A stretch of 64,000 bases of DNA from Cytobacillus massiliigabonensis (GTDB lineage Bacteria; Bacillota; Bacilli; Bacillales; Cytobacillaceae). Location: assembly GCF_900199725.1 (NCBI RefSeq), contig NZ_LT904904.1, forward strand, positions 2,857,891-2,921,890, given 5' to 3'. Position numbers and translations under genes: made by a program. Below are positions 53,086 through 63,478 of this stretch, in pieces. Every line of letters starts with the position of its first letter. Position 1 is the first letter of the stretch. The notes beneath the pieces are model-generated. The model did not search any database and was not told where the DNA came from. It saw only the letters and a list, made by a program, of their open reading frames with translations.

Positions 53086-53359
53086 TCACCTCCTAAAATC
53101 TTACTGTTTCTTTATATGTTATGTTATGCCTAGGACAAGCGGAACAAGGTCACTTGCCTTTTTTCCTATATTTAAATTCCATATTCCCATAAGCATCCTG
53201 AATTTGATACTAAGCTTTTTCCTCTTCTATGCGAGTAGTCTGAGTCAGGTATTTAACTAATGTTGGTCTAAACGATTAAAATATATCTACTATTTCCTAC
53301 TGCCAAGTCTGAAGCGGACTTTCACTATCAAGTTATCACCAATGCCGAGCGCACATAAA

Positions 53360-53399
53360 AAATCGGCAGAGTTGTCAAAAAAATTCACTCTACCGATTT
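53360..53399 (-). terminator. Terminator after the methyltransferase-like gene
   Basis: On the minus strand AAATCGGTAGAGT pairs with ACTCTGCCGATTT (one mismatch), followed by TTTTTT. It lies 50 bases beyond the stop at 53453. Confidence 0.8.
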
Positions 53400-53452
53400 C
53401 ATCATTATTTAGTATAATAATTTATTTACTCAATAGTCTCAAATAATAAAAT

Positions 53453-54175
53453 TTATATCTCTAAAAATGGTCCCTCTCCTGACTGGTGACCAATTTTTCC
53501 ATTTTGTGATCCATGTTTAAATGAATTATATGCATCTTCAGGTGTTTTTTCCGGAAATCCTGATTGTTGTAAAAGATCATTTCGTATAAAAAATGCATTC
53601 ACACCACTAAAATCTGTTCCAAGCAGAGAATAGCCCATTTGTTTTCCTAATTCAGTTAATGAGGTAAGACTCGCTCCAAAATAATCTGTACCATTCCAAT
53701 TATGTGAAGGGTTATATACCATAACCCACTTTCTTGGAGGAGGATAAGCATAATTATACTCAATTACTACTACACGAGGTTTATAATTACTAAGTTCTTT
53801 CCAAATCCAATAATCATTCCCATCTATATCGATTGACAACAGATCAAATTCTGCTGGTACATTATTCTGATTGAATATTAAGTTAATATTTTCTACTGTT
53901 ACTAAATTATAGGAAAAGAGAACTTTGTTTAATCCCCTGCTCTGATAGTTATTTACCAATCTTGCATAATAATCAGGGCTTCCTTCAATTAATAATCCTC
54001 CCCAATTTTTATACATTGAAAGATAGGAAGTGTTACATTCTAACCCTTCTTCAACTCCAAATTCTACAAAAAACTTATTAGTAGTGCCTATTCGATTAAA
54101 TATTTCCTCGAGTATTCCATCTTCTCCATTTTGAGATTGAATTTTCTTTTCATAAAAATTAATATTTTCTACCAT
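53453..54175 (-). CDS. FkbM-like methyltransferase-fold protein
   Basis: 240 residues. SQNGEDGILEEIFNRIG and FFVEFGVEEGLECNTSYL form the cofactor site region, with LLSIDIDGNDYWIW and VVVIEYNYAYPPP further on, as in the FkbM-type methyltransferases found in polysaccharide loci. It may O-methylate a sugar of the surface glycan. It is a lone gene between the GT operon and a decayed duplicated region, with weak upstream ribosome bases. Confidence 0.7.
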   Translation of the reverse strand: MVENINFYEKKIQSQNGEDGILEEIFNRIGTTNKFFVEFGVEEGLECNTSYLSMYKNWGGLLIEGSPDYYARLVNNYQSRGLNKVLFSYNLVTVENINLIFNQNNVPAEFDLLSIDIDGNDYWIWKELSNYKPRVVVIEYNYAYPPPRKWVMVYNPSHNWNGTDYFGASLTSLTELGKQMGYSLLGTDFSGVNAFFIRNDLLQQSGFPEKTPEDAYNSFKHGSQNGKIGHQSGEGPFLEI

Positions 54176-54246
54176 GTGTTAATGTCCATCCCTTCAGATG
54201 CAGCTCATAAGATTTTAGCTATTTAAAAATCTCTTGTTTACAAATG

Positions 54247-54450
54247 GTGTAACTGAATATTTGCCCTTGTTTAGTCATTTCAAATATTAATAAACGATTT
54301 CGCAAAAACTGTCACTACAAAGAAAGACCCAAAGTTATGAAAGTTACTCTGTTTATGGTTTTAGCAAACTCAATCATCCCCTAAAATCTTTCTGTATCTT
54401 TAAATGTTATGTTAGGTCTATGACAAGCGGAACAAGGTCAATTGCCTTTT
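54247..54450 (-). pseudogene. Decayed duplicate of the 5' end and leader of the GT4 gene at 51967-53085
   Basis: The segment matches 52953-53160 in order at many words: GTGTAA...GAATATTTGCCC, TTGTTT, CCTAAAATCTT, TGTTATGTTA, GACAAGCGGAACAAGGTCA and TTGCC. It covers the first 40 or so codons and the promoter/leader of that gene. Small indels and stops abolish the frame. It is a relic of a tandem duplication of the region, with the FkbM-like gene between the two copies. Confidence 0.7.
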
Positions 54451-54560
54451 TCGTCATACTTTTTAAACAATCATTTTTCTTATTTTTCCAGAATAGCTTG
54501 TTCCATTTAAATTTTTTCAGCATATTCTAAAACAATACATTATAGTGGGAGGATTAGTAT

Positions 54561-55163
54561 ATGAGTATTATAGAAAGAGATACTTTTTTTAAACTTTTTG
54601 GTAGGGGTACATTTTTTGGTGAGCCATCTATTTTCATGGGCTTTAATGATATCGAGCCAATCTTAGCATTTGTACAAACTTTTCATTTAAAAACGATCAT
54701 TGAAATTGGCATTCAACGAGGAGCTACAGCAAAATGCATTTTAGATAATTGTCCTTCTGTAGAAAGATATATTGGAATAGACCTTACACCAGACTCTCAA
54801 ACTACCTTGTCTATTCAACAAGGAGAGGTCCCGCAAATCGCTGGAGAATTAGTTAAAGATTATCACCAAGTCGAACTAATTTTAACACCAAATGGTACAA
54901 GAGATTTATCCCCTGGTCATCTTCCCGCTGCAGATTTAATTTTAATTGATGGAGACCATTCAGCAAATGGTGTTTTTTTAGATACCATTTTAGCGCGACA
55001 AACGATTCGAAAAGGCGGAATTATTTGCTGGCACGACTACGGAAATTCATTAGTACCGGATGTAACCAGGGTAATAGATGATTTGAATATAAAGGAAGGG
55101 AATCATATTTTTCTGATTGAAAATGGATTTTTATGTTTTCAAATTTGTAGAGAAGGAAGATAA
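54561..55163 (+). CDS. Class I methyltransferase-like protein (Methyltransf_24 type), copy A
   Basis: 200 residues. KTIIEIGIQRGATAKCILDNC carries the SAM motif I (EIGIQRGAT), YIGIDLTPD motif II and LILIDGDHSANGV the acidic loop. It resembles cephalosporin-hydroxylase/rhamnosyl-methyltransferase-like proteins. GGGAGGA precedes the ATG. A close paralogue lies inverted at 57308-57907, flanking a GT4-DUF4214 gene. Confidence 0.75.
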   Translation: MSIIERDTFFKLFGRGTFFGEPSIFMGFNDIEPILAFVQTFHLKTIIEIGIQRGATAKCILDNCPSVERYIGIDLTPDSQTTLSIQQGEVPQIAGELVKDYHQVELILTPNGTRDLSPGHLPAADLILIDGDHSANGVFLDTILARQTIRKGGIICWHDYGNSLVPDVTRVIDDLNIKEGNHIFLIENGFLCFQICREGR

Positions 55164-55404
55164 ATTAGGAAAAGTGGTTATTCTCCCCTACCAAAAGCTG
55201 GAAAAGTAAAGATTATATACCAGAGTACATTTTTTGTAAATAATTACAGTGAAATTTTTACAGTATTTCATTTTAACGGTCACTCATTTTCCGTAAAAGG
55301 CATAAATTAATTAGCAATTGAATATTCATCGTAAAAAATCCTAGTTGTGTCCTCATTTAGGAAAGTTATCTCCTATTCATTTAAATGCTCAGAGGTGATT
55401 AACA

Positions 55405-56952
55405 TTGAACATTGCTTTTGATATGAGTTTTACCCAAACACATTCTAATATACGAGGAATAGGTCAATATAATAGAAATTTAATTGAAGCGATTCAACAG
55501 CTTGATAATAATAATTCTTATTATTTTTATTATCCATATTCACAAAGCACATATTTAAGGGACGATTTAGATTCTTTTTTAAACAAGAATTCAATTGATA
55601 TTTTTCACATAACTAGTCCTTTTGATTTTATAGGAAATAATCATCCCCAAAAACGATGGTTTAAAAATACTAAAATTGTTGTAACTCTCTTTGACCTAAT
55701 TCCGCTATTATTTCCTTCCATGTATCTTAGTGAAGCTACAGCACCAACATATTTCCAAACAATAGAATTTATTAAATCCTGTGATTTAATTTTGGCAATT
55801 TCTGAAACAACAAAAAACGATGCAGTTGCACATTCAAATTTTGATCCAACAAAAATAAAAGTTATAATGGGAGGGGTAGACGACAACTTTAAAGTTAAAG
55901 AGTCCATAGACTTAAAATTAATTTATTCAAAATATAAAATTGTACAACCTTACATCTTGTTTTCCGGTGGTGTTGAGTATAGGAAGAATCTCAGAAGATT
56001 TCTTAAAGCTTTTTCTGAATTATCCATTGCGGATCAATACCAAATAGTAATATTTAATTATCTTAGTCCCCAAGAAATAGAACAACTTTACAGTCTTTCT
56101 AAAGAATTAGATATAAATAGAAATATTGTCTTAACTGGATTTGTACCACTAAATGACCTAATTGAAATATATAATGGAGCAGATCTCTTTGTATTCCCTT
56201 CCCTTTACGAGGGATTAGGGCTCCCTGTACTAGAAGCAATGGCATGTGGAGTTCCAGTTTTAACTTCAAATACTTCCTCTCTAAATGAAATAGCAGGGAA
56301 TGCTGCATATAAAATAAATCCTGAAAAAGTGGAAGAAATATCTCGTGGTTTGGAAACGATCTTGTTAAACAACGAATTAAAAACTTCACTGAGGCAAAAA
56401 GGCTTGAAACATGTTAAACAATATAATTGGGAGAATGTAGGGAAAGAAGTTTTAATAGCTTATCAGCAGATACCTGAGAAAAATGACGAAATATTTACTC
56501 CTTTTGATGATAAAGAGAAAAGAATTTTAGGATTCTTTACTCAACTATATAAGTTAAATAATGATCAATTCTTGCAACATTTATATATTGAGATATTAAA
56601 TCGCGAACCAGATCAAATAGGATTTAATGTCCACCAAAAAAATTTAACACGAGGTGTTAAAAGAACTTTATTAATTTCTAGTTTTTTATTAAGCCCAGAG
56701 GCAAATAATATTTTTTCAAGAGTAGGTAATTACAATGAAACAATCGGATTAAGAATTACGAATTTATTAAACTATGATCATGAACATTTTATTCATAAAT
56801 TATTCAATGAATTATTAAATAGAGAACCAAGTAATACTGAAAAAATAATTAATTACAATAAACTATTACGAGGAACTTCAAAAATACACCTTCTAATTGA
56901 ACTCTTAAACAGCACCGAATTTCAAAAAATTATTAATCCAATGAAATTGTAA
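55405..56952 (+). CDS. Glycosyltransferase family 4 with two C-terminal DUF4214 modules
   Basis: 515 residues starting at TTG with GAGGTGAT about eight bases upstream. GT4 domain 1-355: FDMSFTQTHSNIRGIGQYN, ILFSGGVEYRKNLRRFLKAF and FVFPSLYEGLGLPVLEAMACGVP. DUF4214 modules follow at about 386-430 (FLQHLYIEILNREPD) and 455-500 (FIHKLFNELLNREPS). It is markedly AT-rich compared with the leftward GTs, suggesting separate acquisition. The neighbours on both sides are paralogous methyltransferase-like genes. Confidence 0.85.
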   Translation: MNIAFDMSFTQTHSNIRGIGQYNRNLIEAIQQLDNNNSYYFYYPYSQSTYLRDDLDSFLNKNSIDIFHITSPFDFIGNNHPQKRWFKNTKIVVTLFDLIPLLFPSMYLSEATAPTYFQTIEFIKSCDLILAISETTKNDAVAHSNFDPTKIKVIMGGVDDNFKVKESIDLKLIYSKYKIVQPYILFSGGVEYRKNLRRFLKAFSELSIADQYQIVIFNYLSPQEIEQLYSLSKELDINRNIVLTGFVPLNDLIEIYNGADLFVFPSLYEGLGLPVLEAMACGVPVLTSNTSSLNEIAGNAAYKINPEKVEEISRGLETILLNNELKTSLRQKGLKHVKQYNWENVGKEVLIAYQQIPEKNDEIFTPFDDKEKRILGFFTQLYKLNNDQFLQHLYIEILNREPDQIGFNVHQKNLTRGVKRTLLISSFLLSPEANNIFSRVGNYNETIGLRITNLLNYDHEHFIHKLFNELLNREPSNTEKIINYNKLLRGTSKIHLLIELLNSTEFQKIINPMKL

Positions 56953-57074
56953 ATTAAAAGCAGCAAAAATACCTTTTAAAAAAAATGTTTCATATATAGG
57001 CAACTTCCTCTACAGCCTCTCCAAATAGCATTTGCTGTTTTAAAGCGGCATACGCGGAAATCATGCATACTTAC

Positions 57075-57099
57075 ACATCAGATACTGATGTTTTTTTTT
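57075..57099 (+). terminator. Strong terminator downstream of the GT4-DUF4214 gene
   Basis: ACATCAG, loop ATA, CTGATGT, then a run of nine T residues. Confidence 0.85.
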
Positions 57100-57142
57100 C
57101 TCGTTAAGCACAAATTTTAAAAGTTGAGCCAGAATACAATAA

Positions 57143-57181
57143 AAAAGGTATATCCCATAAAAAATGGGTACTATACCTTTT
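57143..57181. terminator. Bidirectional terminator between convergent genes
   Basis: AAAAGGTATA pairs with TATACCTTTT, with an inner CCCAT/ATGGG stem around AAAAA. It serves the minus-strand methyltransferase-like gene at 57308. Together with the previous hairpin it occupies most of the 355-base gap 56953-57307. Confidence 0.75.
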
Positions 57182-57307
57182 ACTTAATTTGGAGTTTTCA
57201 ATAGTCTCCTTCTTAAAGGAAGTTTTTTTGTACATTAGCAGGTCGTACATTCTATTTAGATGAAAGAGGCTTCATAAAAAGATTGACTGATTACACAAAA
57301 ATAGATA

Positions 57308-57907
57308 CTATCTTCCTTCTCTGCAAAATTGAAAGCATAAAAATCCATTTTCAATTAAACATATTTGATTACCTTCTGTTGCATTCAAATTATCTATTAC
57401 TTCAGATACGTTAGGTACCAGTTGATTTCCGTAGTCATGCCAGCAAATAATTCCTCCATATCGAATAACCTGCCTAGCTAACTCTGTATCTAACATAACA
57501 CCAGTTGAAGAATGATCACCATCAATAAAAATAATATCTGCAGTTGGGAGGTCAGACGATTTTAAATCCCGTGAACCATTAGGTTTAATAATTAGTTCAA
57601 CCCTAGGATCATCCTTAACATATTCACCAGCTATCTGAGGCACTTCCTGTTGTTGAATGGATAAAGGAGTACTATAATCTGGTGTTACATCTATACCTAT
57701 ATATTTTTCTATCCATGGGCTATTGTCAAGAATACATTTAGCTGTTGCTCCACGTTGAATACCAATTTCAATTATTGTTTTAGGATGAAAAGTCCGTGAA
57801 AAAGCAATTAAAGGCTCAATATCATATCCAGTAAAACCAGGAAGTTCATCATCAATTGTACCACTACCGAAAATATTAAAAAATAATTCTCTATTTATAA
57901 TATTCAT
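57308..57907 (-). CDS. Class I methyltransferase-like protein (Methyltransf_24 type), copy B
   Basis: 199 residues, close paralogue of copy A. The two share IIEIGIQRGATAKCILDN, YIGID, GGIICWHDYGN, LVP and the last dozen residues FLCFQ(I/F)CREGR almost unchanged, and differ most in the first 30 residues. It lies in inverted orientation at the far side of the GT4-DUF4214 gene. It likely modifies the same kind of sugar as copy A. Catalytic role not established. Confidence 0.75.
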   Translation of the reverse strand: MNIINRELFFNIFGSGTIDDELPGFTGYDIEPLIAFSRTFHPKTIIEIGIQRGATAKCILDNSPWIEKYIGIDVTPDYSTPLSIQQQEVPQIAGEYVKDDPRVELIIKPNGSRDLKSSDLPTADIIFIDGDHSSTGVMLDTELARQVIRYGGIICWHDYGNQLVPNVSEVIDNLNATEGNQICLIENGFLCFQFCREGR

Positions 57908-58007
57908 TTTATTACAATTCCTCCAATTTAAGGTAAACCTTCATTATTTGGAACAAGCAGTCAAATTCGAAACTTTTTACGTTGCCAATCTTGTTTTCCT
58001 ATTTATG

Positions 58008-58865
58008 CTATATTTTTAATCCATTCCAAAAGGACTGAGAAATTTTTTCCCAACTAAAATAATTTTTTACATATTCTTGTTCAGAAGGTAAAACTGGTTT
58101 ATAAGGACCTTTAAAAACTTCCAATATTTTTTCAGCAAGTTCATCTTTATCGTCTAACTCTGGAATAAATGTTACTAAACCATCAAACCATCTCCGATAT
58201 ATAGGCGAGTCGAAACAAATCGGCCTTGCCCCACACAATAACCCTTCAATTACAGGTAACTCAAATCCTTCCGTTCTTCGTAATCCAGAGACATATTTTG
58301 CACGATTATATAGATGAACAAGCTCATTATCAGTTATGCCTTCTACTCTTCTTACACCACCAATTGTTTGAACTGGTTGCTTTAAATCATGAATTAAGTC
58401 TCCACCCATGTGGACGAGATTTCCATTATTTTTTGTGTTTGCCATTATTACAGAATCAATACCTTCCGAATATGCCACATAGCCAGTTGTTATTATATCA
58501 ATATCTTTATTTATTCCTTCAATTCTTTTAAAAATGCTACTATCTACACCTAGTGGCGACAAAATAAAATTTCCTTCAAACCCTTCATTTTCTACTGGTA
58601 AAAACGAAAAAACCCATTTTGCATTTTTAAAGTATTCTGCAAGACCATCACGGATCCCACCATTGAAGATAATTGCATAAGGCTTACCAATATTTAGTTT
58701 AGATAATAAATCTGGATTTGAACCAACTAATTGTTCTATTATAAAATCTGCATCTTCTAGAGAATCTACCCATTTTATTTCCTTTGGAGCATATTGTTTG
58801 AAATACTTCTCAATTCGATGAAATGATCTGCTTAAAAATTTCATTGTATTAAAATATACTTTCAT
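58008..58865 (-). CDS. Glycosyltransferase (GT-B, family 1/4-like)
   Basis: 285 residues, shorter than the other GT4 proteins. An N-terminal region (FNTMKFLSRSFHRIEKYF) precedes DIITTGYVAYSEGIDSVIM and the donor-site part SGLRRTEGFELPVIEGLLCGARPICFDSP. The canonical EGFGLPxLEAMACG is altered to EGFELPVIEGLLCGA. It is followed by the second methyltransferase-like gene and preceded by gmd, so it belongs to the GDP-sugar part of the locus. Confidence 0.75.
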   Translation of the reverse strand: MKVYFNTMKFLSRSFHRIEKYFKQYAPKEIKWVDSLEDADFIIEQLVGSNPDLLSKLNIGKPYAIIFNGGIRDGLAEYFKNAKWVFSFLPVENEGFEGNFILSPLGVDSSIFKRIEGINKDIDIITTGYVAYSEGIDSVIMANTKNNGNLVHMGGDLIHDLKQPVQTIGGVRRVEGITDNELVHLYNRAKYVSGLRRTEGFELPVIEGLLCGARPICFDSPIYRRWFDGLVTFIPELDDKDELAEKILEVFKGPYKPVLPSEQEYVKNYFSWEKISQSFWNGLKI

Positions 58866-58979
58866 AGATTATTTTCGCCCCTTACAAATTTTCTAAAGAA
58901 TTATTAAACCTTTCCTGGTAATAACTCTTTGCTCCAAATTAAGATAGAAAAATTGTATTTCTTTTGTAATCTCCCAAAA

Positions 58980-59951
<972 letters not shown>

Positions 59952-60008
59952 TCAGTCCTCCCTATTTTTAGCAATGTTATATAATATGAAGGAAATCTTT
60001 TTTTTCGA

Positions 60009-61046
60009 TCAGTTATCATTAAATTTTTTCTTTGTAATGTTTTCTTTATTAAGTAATTTTTTGATCCTCTGTTCTTCAGATTTGTGACATACCAAAATTC
60101 CCTTTTCTGTTGAGGCGACTATAAGATCCTCTACACCAATAAGAAGGGTCTTTCGGTCAGAATATACGATGCAATTTTTTGATGAAGCTGCCATAACATC
60201 TCCGGTCTGGCAATTGTTATTATGATCAGATGAGTGGATACGGCCTAATGAAGTCCATGATCCTATGTCATCCCATTCAAAATTTACAGGGACAGTGAAC
60301 ACATTCTCCGCCTTCTCCAAAATCGCGTAATCAATGGACACCTTCGGTAATAAAGAATAGACTTCTTGTAACTTAGTTTGATTGGCATTGATGAGTTTCC
60401 ACATCTCTGGTTGGTGCTTGTGAAAGTTAAAAGCTATTGTTGAAGGTTTCCAGATGAAAATGCCGCTGTTCCAAAAAACATTCTCATCCGAAATCAATAC
60501 TTCCGCTTTTTTTATATCAGGCTTTTCGATAAATTCCTCTACTTGATAGGCGGATGAAAAAAATGGAGGATTTTTATTAGCTTTTATATAACCATAGCCC
60601 GTCTCAGGGCCAGTTGGGCGGATACCGAGAGTAACAATCGAATCATTTTGTTCAGCTACATTTTCAGCCAGTGTTAGCGCATGCTGGAAGACCTGGCTAT
60701 TCCCTATATATTGGTCCGACGGAGCTATTACGAGGACTTCATCGTCCTTTTGATTTAGAAAATGCATAGCAGTTAAGGCAATACAAGGTGCTGTATCACG
60801 TTGATCAGGCTCTAAAATAATTTGACCCTCTTGCAGTTCGGGTAATTGCTTCAATACTAAAGACAAATACTTATCTGTTGTAACGACAAACACCTTTTCG
60901 GCGGGTAGCCAGTTTCTAAAACGCTGATAAGTCTCCTGGAGCATTGAATCATTGGAAATTAAGTTCAGAAACTGTTTAGGTTTGTCTTCAGAACTTAAAG
61001 GCCAAAACCGAGTACCCTGCCCTCCCGCCAAAATAATTGCTTTCAT
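60009..61046 (-). CDS. manC: Mannose-1-phosphate guanylyltransferase
   Basis: 345 residues from the ATG at 61046, with AAAAAGGTG nine bases before; the frame opens at a GTG four codons earlier. LAGGQGTRFWPLS binds the nucleotide, VEKPD-like EEFIEKPDIKKAEV and DYAILEKAENV complete the GMP domain. There is no C-terminal phosphomannose isomerase domain, in keeping with a separate manA at 62330. It makes GDP-mannose for gmd. Confidence 0.92.
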   Translation of the reverse strand: MKAIILAGGQGTRFWPLSSEDKPKQFLNLISNDSMLQETYQRFRNWLPAEKVFVVTTDKYLSLVLKQLPELQEGQIILEPDQRDTAPCIALTAMHFLNQKDDEVLVIAPSDQYIGNSQVFQHALTLAENVAEQNDSIVTLGIRPTGPETGYGYIKANKNPPFFSSAYQVEEFIEKPDIKKAEVLISDENVFWNSGIFIWKPSTIAFNFHKHQPEMWKLINANQTKLQEVYSLLPKVSIDYAILEKAENVFTVPVNFEWDDIGSWTSLGRIHSSDHNNNCQTGDVMAASSKNCIVYSDRKTLLIGVEDLIVASTEKGILVCHKSEEQRIKKLLNKENITKKKFNDN

Positions 61047-61187
61047 ATTTTTCCACACCTTTTTTGTATTTTAATATCTAACTTGGAGTTTGAAGGGAAT
61101 CCTTCACAGTCTAATCAATTTCCATTATATGAATCAAATAAGTGGCGGGAACTCGGTAAATATCTATTTTTACTGTATTTATTATAT

Positions 61188-62312
61188 TTAGATTAATCCT
61201 AACTCTGTAAGTCGGGATTTATATTTCATACCAATGCTTATTGGTGAAAAATCTGACTTAATAGTTTTTTGGGCATTTAACCCAATTCTATTAGCGTATC
61301 CCCTATCATGAACTAGTTTTGTCATATAGTTAGCTGCATGAAAAATATTAGGCTCGGCCCATTCTTGATTTGCAAGATAGGGTCCATAATTTTTCTCTAT
61401 TTTTTCTATAGTGAAATCTACTAAACAGGCATTATTTTCATTGATAAAATCAACATTTCCAGACCAATTAGTCGCGATGACTGGCTTTCCTAAGGACATT
61501 GCCTCAGCAATTGGCAAACCAAATCCCTCTGACCGATGAAGCGATACATAACTGTCCATTACATTCATCAAACCATTCAACTCTTGTCGGCTTAAAATAT
61601 TGTCAATCACGCGTATATTTTCATATTCTGCAATTTTATATTTTAGCTTTGCTAATTCCTTTGAAAAATGGGCTGAATTATTTACTTTAAGAACCAAACC
61701 CACTTGACCATCATTCTTCTTAAAAGCTTTTTTGAATGCATCGATCACTCCATTTGGATTTTTCCTTGCTGATGTACTTTGAGTATCGTACATATTTAAG
61801 AATAAAAATCGACTTTCTGGTAATCCAAAATATTTACGATTCATGTTACTAGGATTTTCAACAAAGATTCCGTGTGGCATGATAACAACAGGTTTGTAGG
61901 TATTTTTAGAGATTGATTGAAAAGTAAATTGAGATGGAACCCAAATTTCATTTACTAAGTTAAAGCTTACATTCCAAAAAACAGGAAAATTCGGCAACTC
62001 CCAATGCCAATAGCCAATATTATACCGATTTCTAAACCATGCCCTTTTTAAGATATTTTTTTTGTAATAGTAGTACATTTGGTCAGCATTAATAAAGAAA
62101 ATATTTGTATTATATAACGGTGCAGGTACTTCTTTATGTTTCCAAGTTAGATCATTTTGCCTGGAAGGAGAGTAAGGAAAATTTATGATACAAAAAGGAA
62201 CACCAGCGGACTCCAATGCTTTTGCCGCTAAACGGCATGCTTCCCCTAATCCAAATTCAGCCCTGGCATATCCAATTAAATTAACACCTTTCTTCATGAG
62301 GTGTTTATTCAT
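61188..62312 (-). CDS. Glycosyltransferase family 4
   Basis: 374 residues. GYARAEFGLGEACRLAAKAL is the N-terminal donor loop, FLFLNMYDTQSTSARKNPNG the interdomain part and LHRSEGFGLPIAEAMSLGKPVIATNWSGN the sugar-nucleotide site. It starts right after manA (17 bases) and is followed by manC, so it probably uses GDP-mannose or a derived sugar. Acceptor unknown. Confidence 0.85.
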   Translation of the reverse strand: MNKHLMKKGVNLIGYARAEFGLGEACRLAAKALESAGVPFCIINFPYSPSRQNDLTWKHKEVPAPLYNTNIFFINADQMYYYYKKNILKRAWFRNRYNIGYWHWELPNFPVFWNVSFNLVNEIWVPSQFTFQSISKNTYKPVVIMPHGIFVENPSNMNRKYFGLPESRFLFLNMYDTQSTSARKNPNGVIDAFKKAFKKNDGQVGLVLKVNNSAHFSKELAKLKYKIAEYENIRVIDNILSRQELNGLMNVMDSYVSLHRSEGFGLPIAEAMSLGKPVIATNWSGNVDFINENNACLVDFTIEKIEKNYGPYLANQEWAEPNIFHAANYMTKLVHDRGYANRIGLNAQKTIKSDFSPISIGMKYKSRLTELGLI

Positions 62313-62329
62313 TTTTCTCCTCCTCTCTG

Positions 62330-63280
62330 TTACGTTTTTGGATGGGATACGATTGTTTCAAAATCACCTTTAAACGTAATCACTCCTATTTGTGCGGGCA
62401 AAATAAAATGATCACCTTTCTGAATCGTGTATGTTTCCCCGTTTGCTGTTAACATTCCAGTGCCATTAATCAAACTTACTAATTGAAACGGCTGGTCTTG
62501 TACCATTTTAAATTCTTCATGAATTTCCCATTTATATACAGAGAATTCTCTAGTCTGAATATATGTGATAATCGAATTTTTACCTTGTTTTTTAACTATA
62601 GGCTTTATTTTATTTTCAATACTTGGCACGTGTATAACCTCAAGAGCTTTTTCTAAATGTAGATCTCTCTTTTTTCCATTACGATCCTTTCTATCATAGT
62701 CATATACCCGATAAGTAATATCAGAGCTTTGCTGTGTTTCCAATACTAAAATTCCCTCACACAAAGCATGAATGGTTCCAGAAGGCACATAAAAAAAATC
62801 TCCAGGTTTTACAGTCATTCGATTCAGCAATTGGTCCCATTGACCTTTTTTAACCCCCTCAGCTAATTCTTTTTTCGAATTAGCGAAATGTCCAAGAATG
62901 AGTTCGGCATTTTCCTTGCAATCAATAATGTACCAGCATTCTGCTTTTCCAAGCTCCCCATTTACATACTTTGTTGCATATTCATCATCAGGGTGTACTT
63001 GGACCGACAAATCTGCATTTGCATCAAGGATCTTAGTAAGGAGCGGAAAGACGGGGGACGGATAATTCCCAAACAATTCACGATTATTTATCCAAAGATC
63101 ACTAAGAGTTCTCCCTTTATACGTTCCAGCTTTCACAATGCTTTCACCATTTGGATGACCAGAAATTGCCCAGCACTCACCTGTTTTTTTGGAAGGAATT
63201 TGATAGCCAAATCGATCGTATAAAGCAGTACCTCCCCATATCCTATCTTTAAAAATAGGTTCTAAAAATAAAGGTTGTAT
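62330..63280 (-). CDS. manA: Mannose-6-phosphate isomerase, class I, with apparent AUA start
   Basis: A 316-residue zinc isomerase linking fructose-6-phosphate to mannose-6-phosphate. The nearest canonical start (GTG, 63136) would remove 48 conserved residues including LEPIFKDRIWGGTALYDRFG and SGHPNGES. The frame stays open to an ATA at 63278-63280, where MQPLFLEP-like sequence begins and AAAGGAGG lies eight bases upstream. VQVHPDDEYA and VPSGTIHALCEG carry zinc and catalytic residues. I therefore start at ATA, a rare initiation codon. A point change from ATG in this strain or a sequencing error are alternatives. Confidence 0.88.
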   Translation of the reverse strand: MQPLFLEPIFKDRIWGGTALYDRFGYQIPSKKTGECWAISGHPNGESIVKAGTYKGRTLSDLWINNRELFGNYPSPVFPLLTKILDANADLSVQVHPDDEYATKYVNGELGKAECWYIIDCKENAELILGHFANSKKELAEGVKKGQWDQLLNRMTVKPGDFFYVPSGTIHALCEGILVLETQQSSDITYRVYDYDRKDRNGKKRDLHLEKALEVIHVPSIENKIKPIVKKQGKNSIITYIQTREFSVYKWEIHEEFKMVQDQPFQLVSLINGTGMLTANGETYTIQKGDHFILPAQIGVITFKGDFETIVSHPKT

Positions 63281-63439
63281 TTTAAATACCTCCTTTAATT
63301 TAAATATTTTATTATGGTATAAGACTTATTGTTTCTAAGGAAAACATAATATTGAGGTATTATATGGGAATGAATCTTGGAAGGTATAGGTAAATGCCTA
63401 GTAAGCAATAAAACTACTTTTCAATTGGGCTAAAACTCA

Positions 63440-63478
63440 AAAATGGACCTGGCACAATTTTGCCCGGTCCATTTTTTT
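63440..63478. terminator. Orphan bidirectional terminator between divergent genes
   Basis: AAATGGACC-T-GGCA pairs with TGCC-C-GGTCCATTT around CAATTT, with T tracts on both sides. It lies between divergent manA and the FkbM gene, where neither gene needs it. It may be left from a lost gene or act in the manA leader. Confidence 0.75.

Noticed and set aside
59980..59988. Sigma-K -10 (CATATTATA) before gmd
   Set aside because: The -10 fits but no AC lies 16-17 bases upstream, and in this AT-rich DNA a 6-base match alone is not enough.
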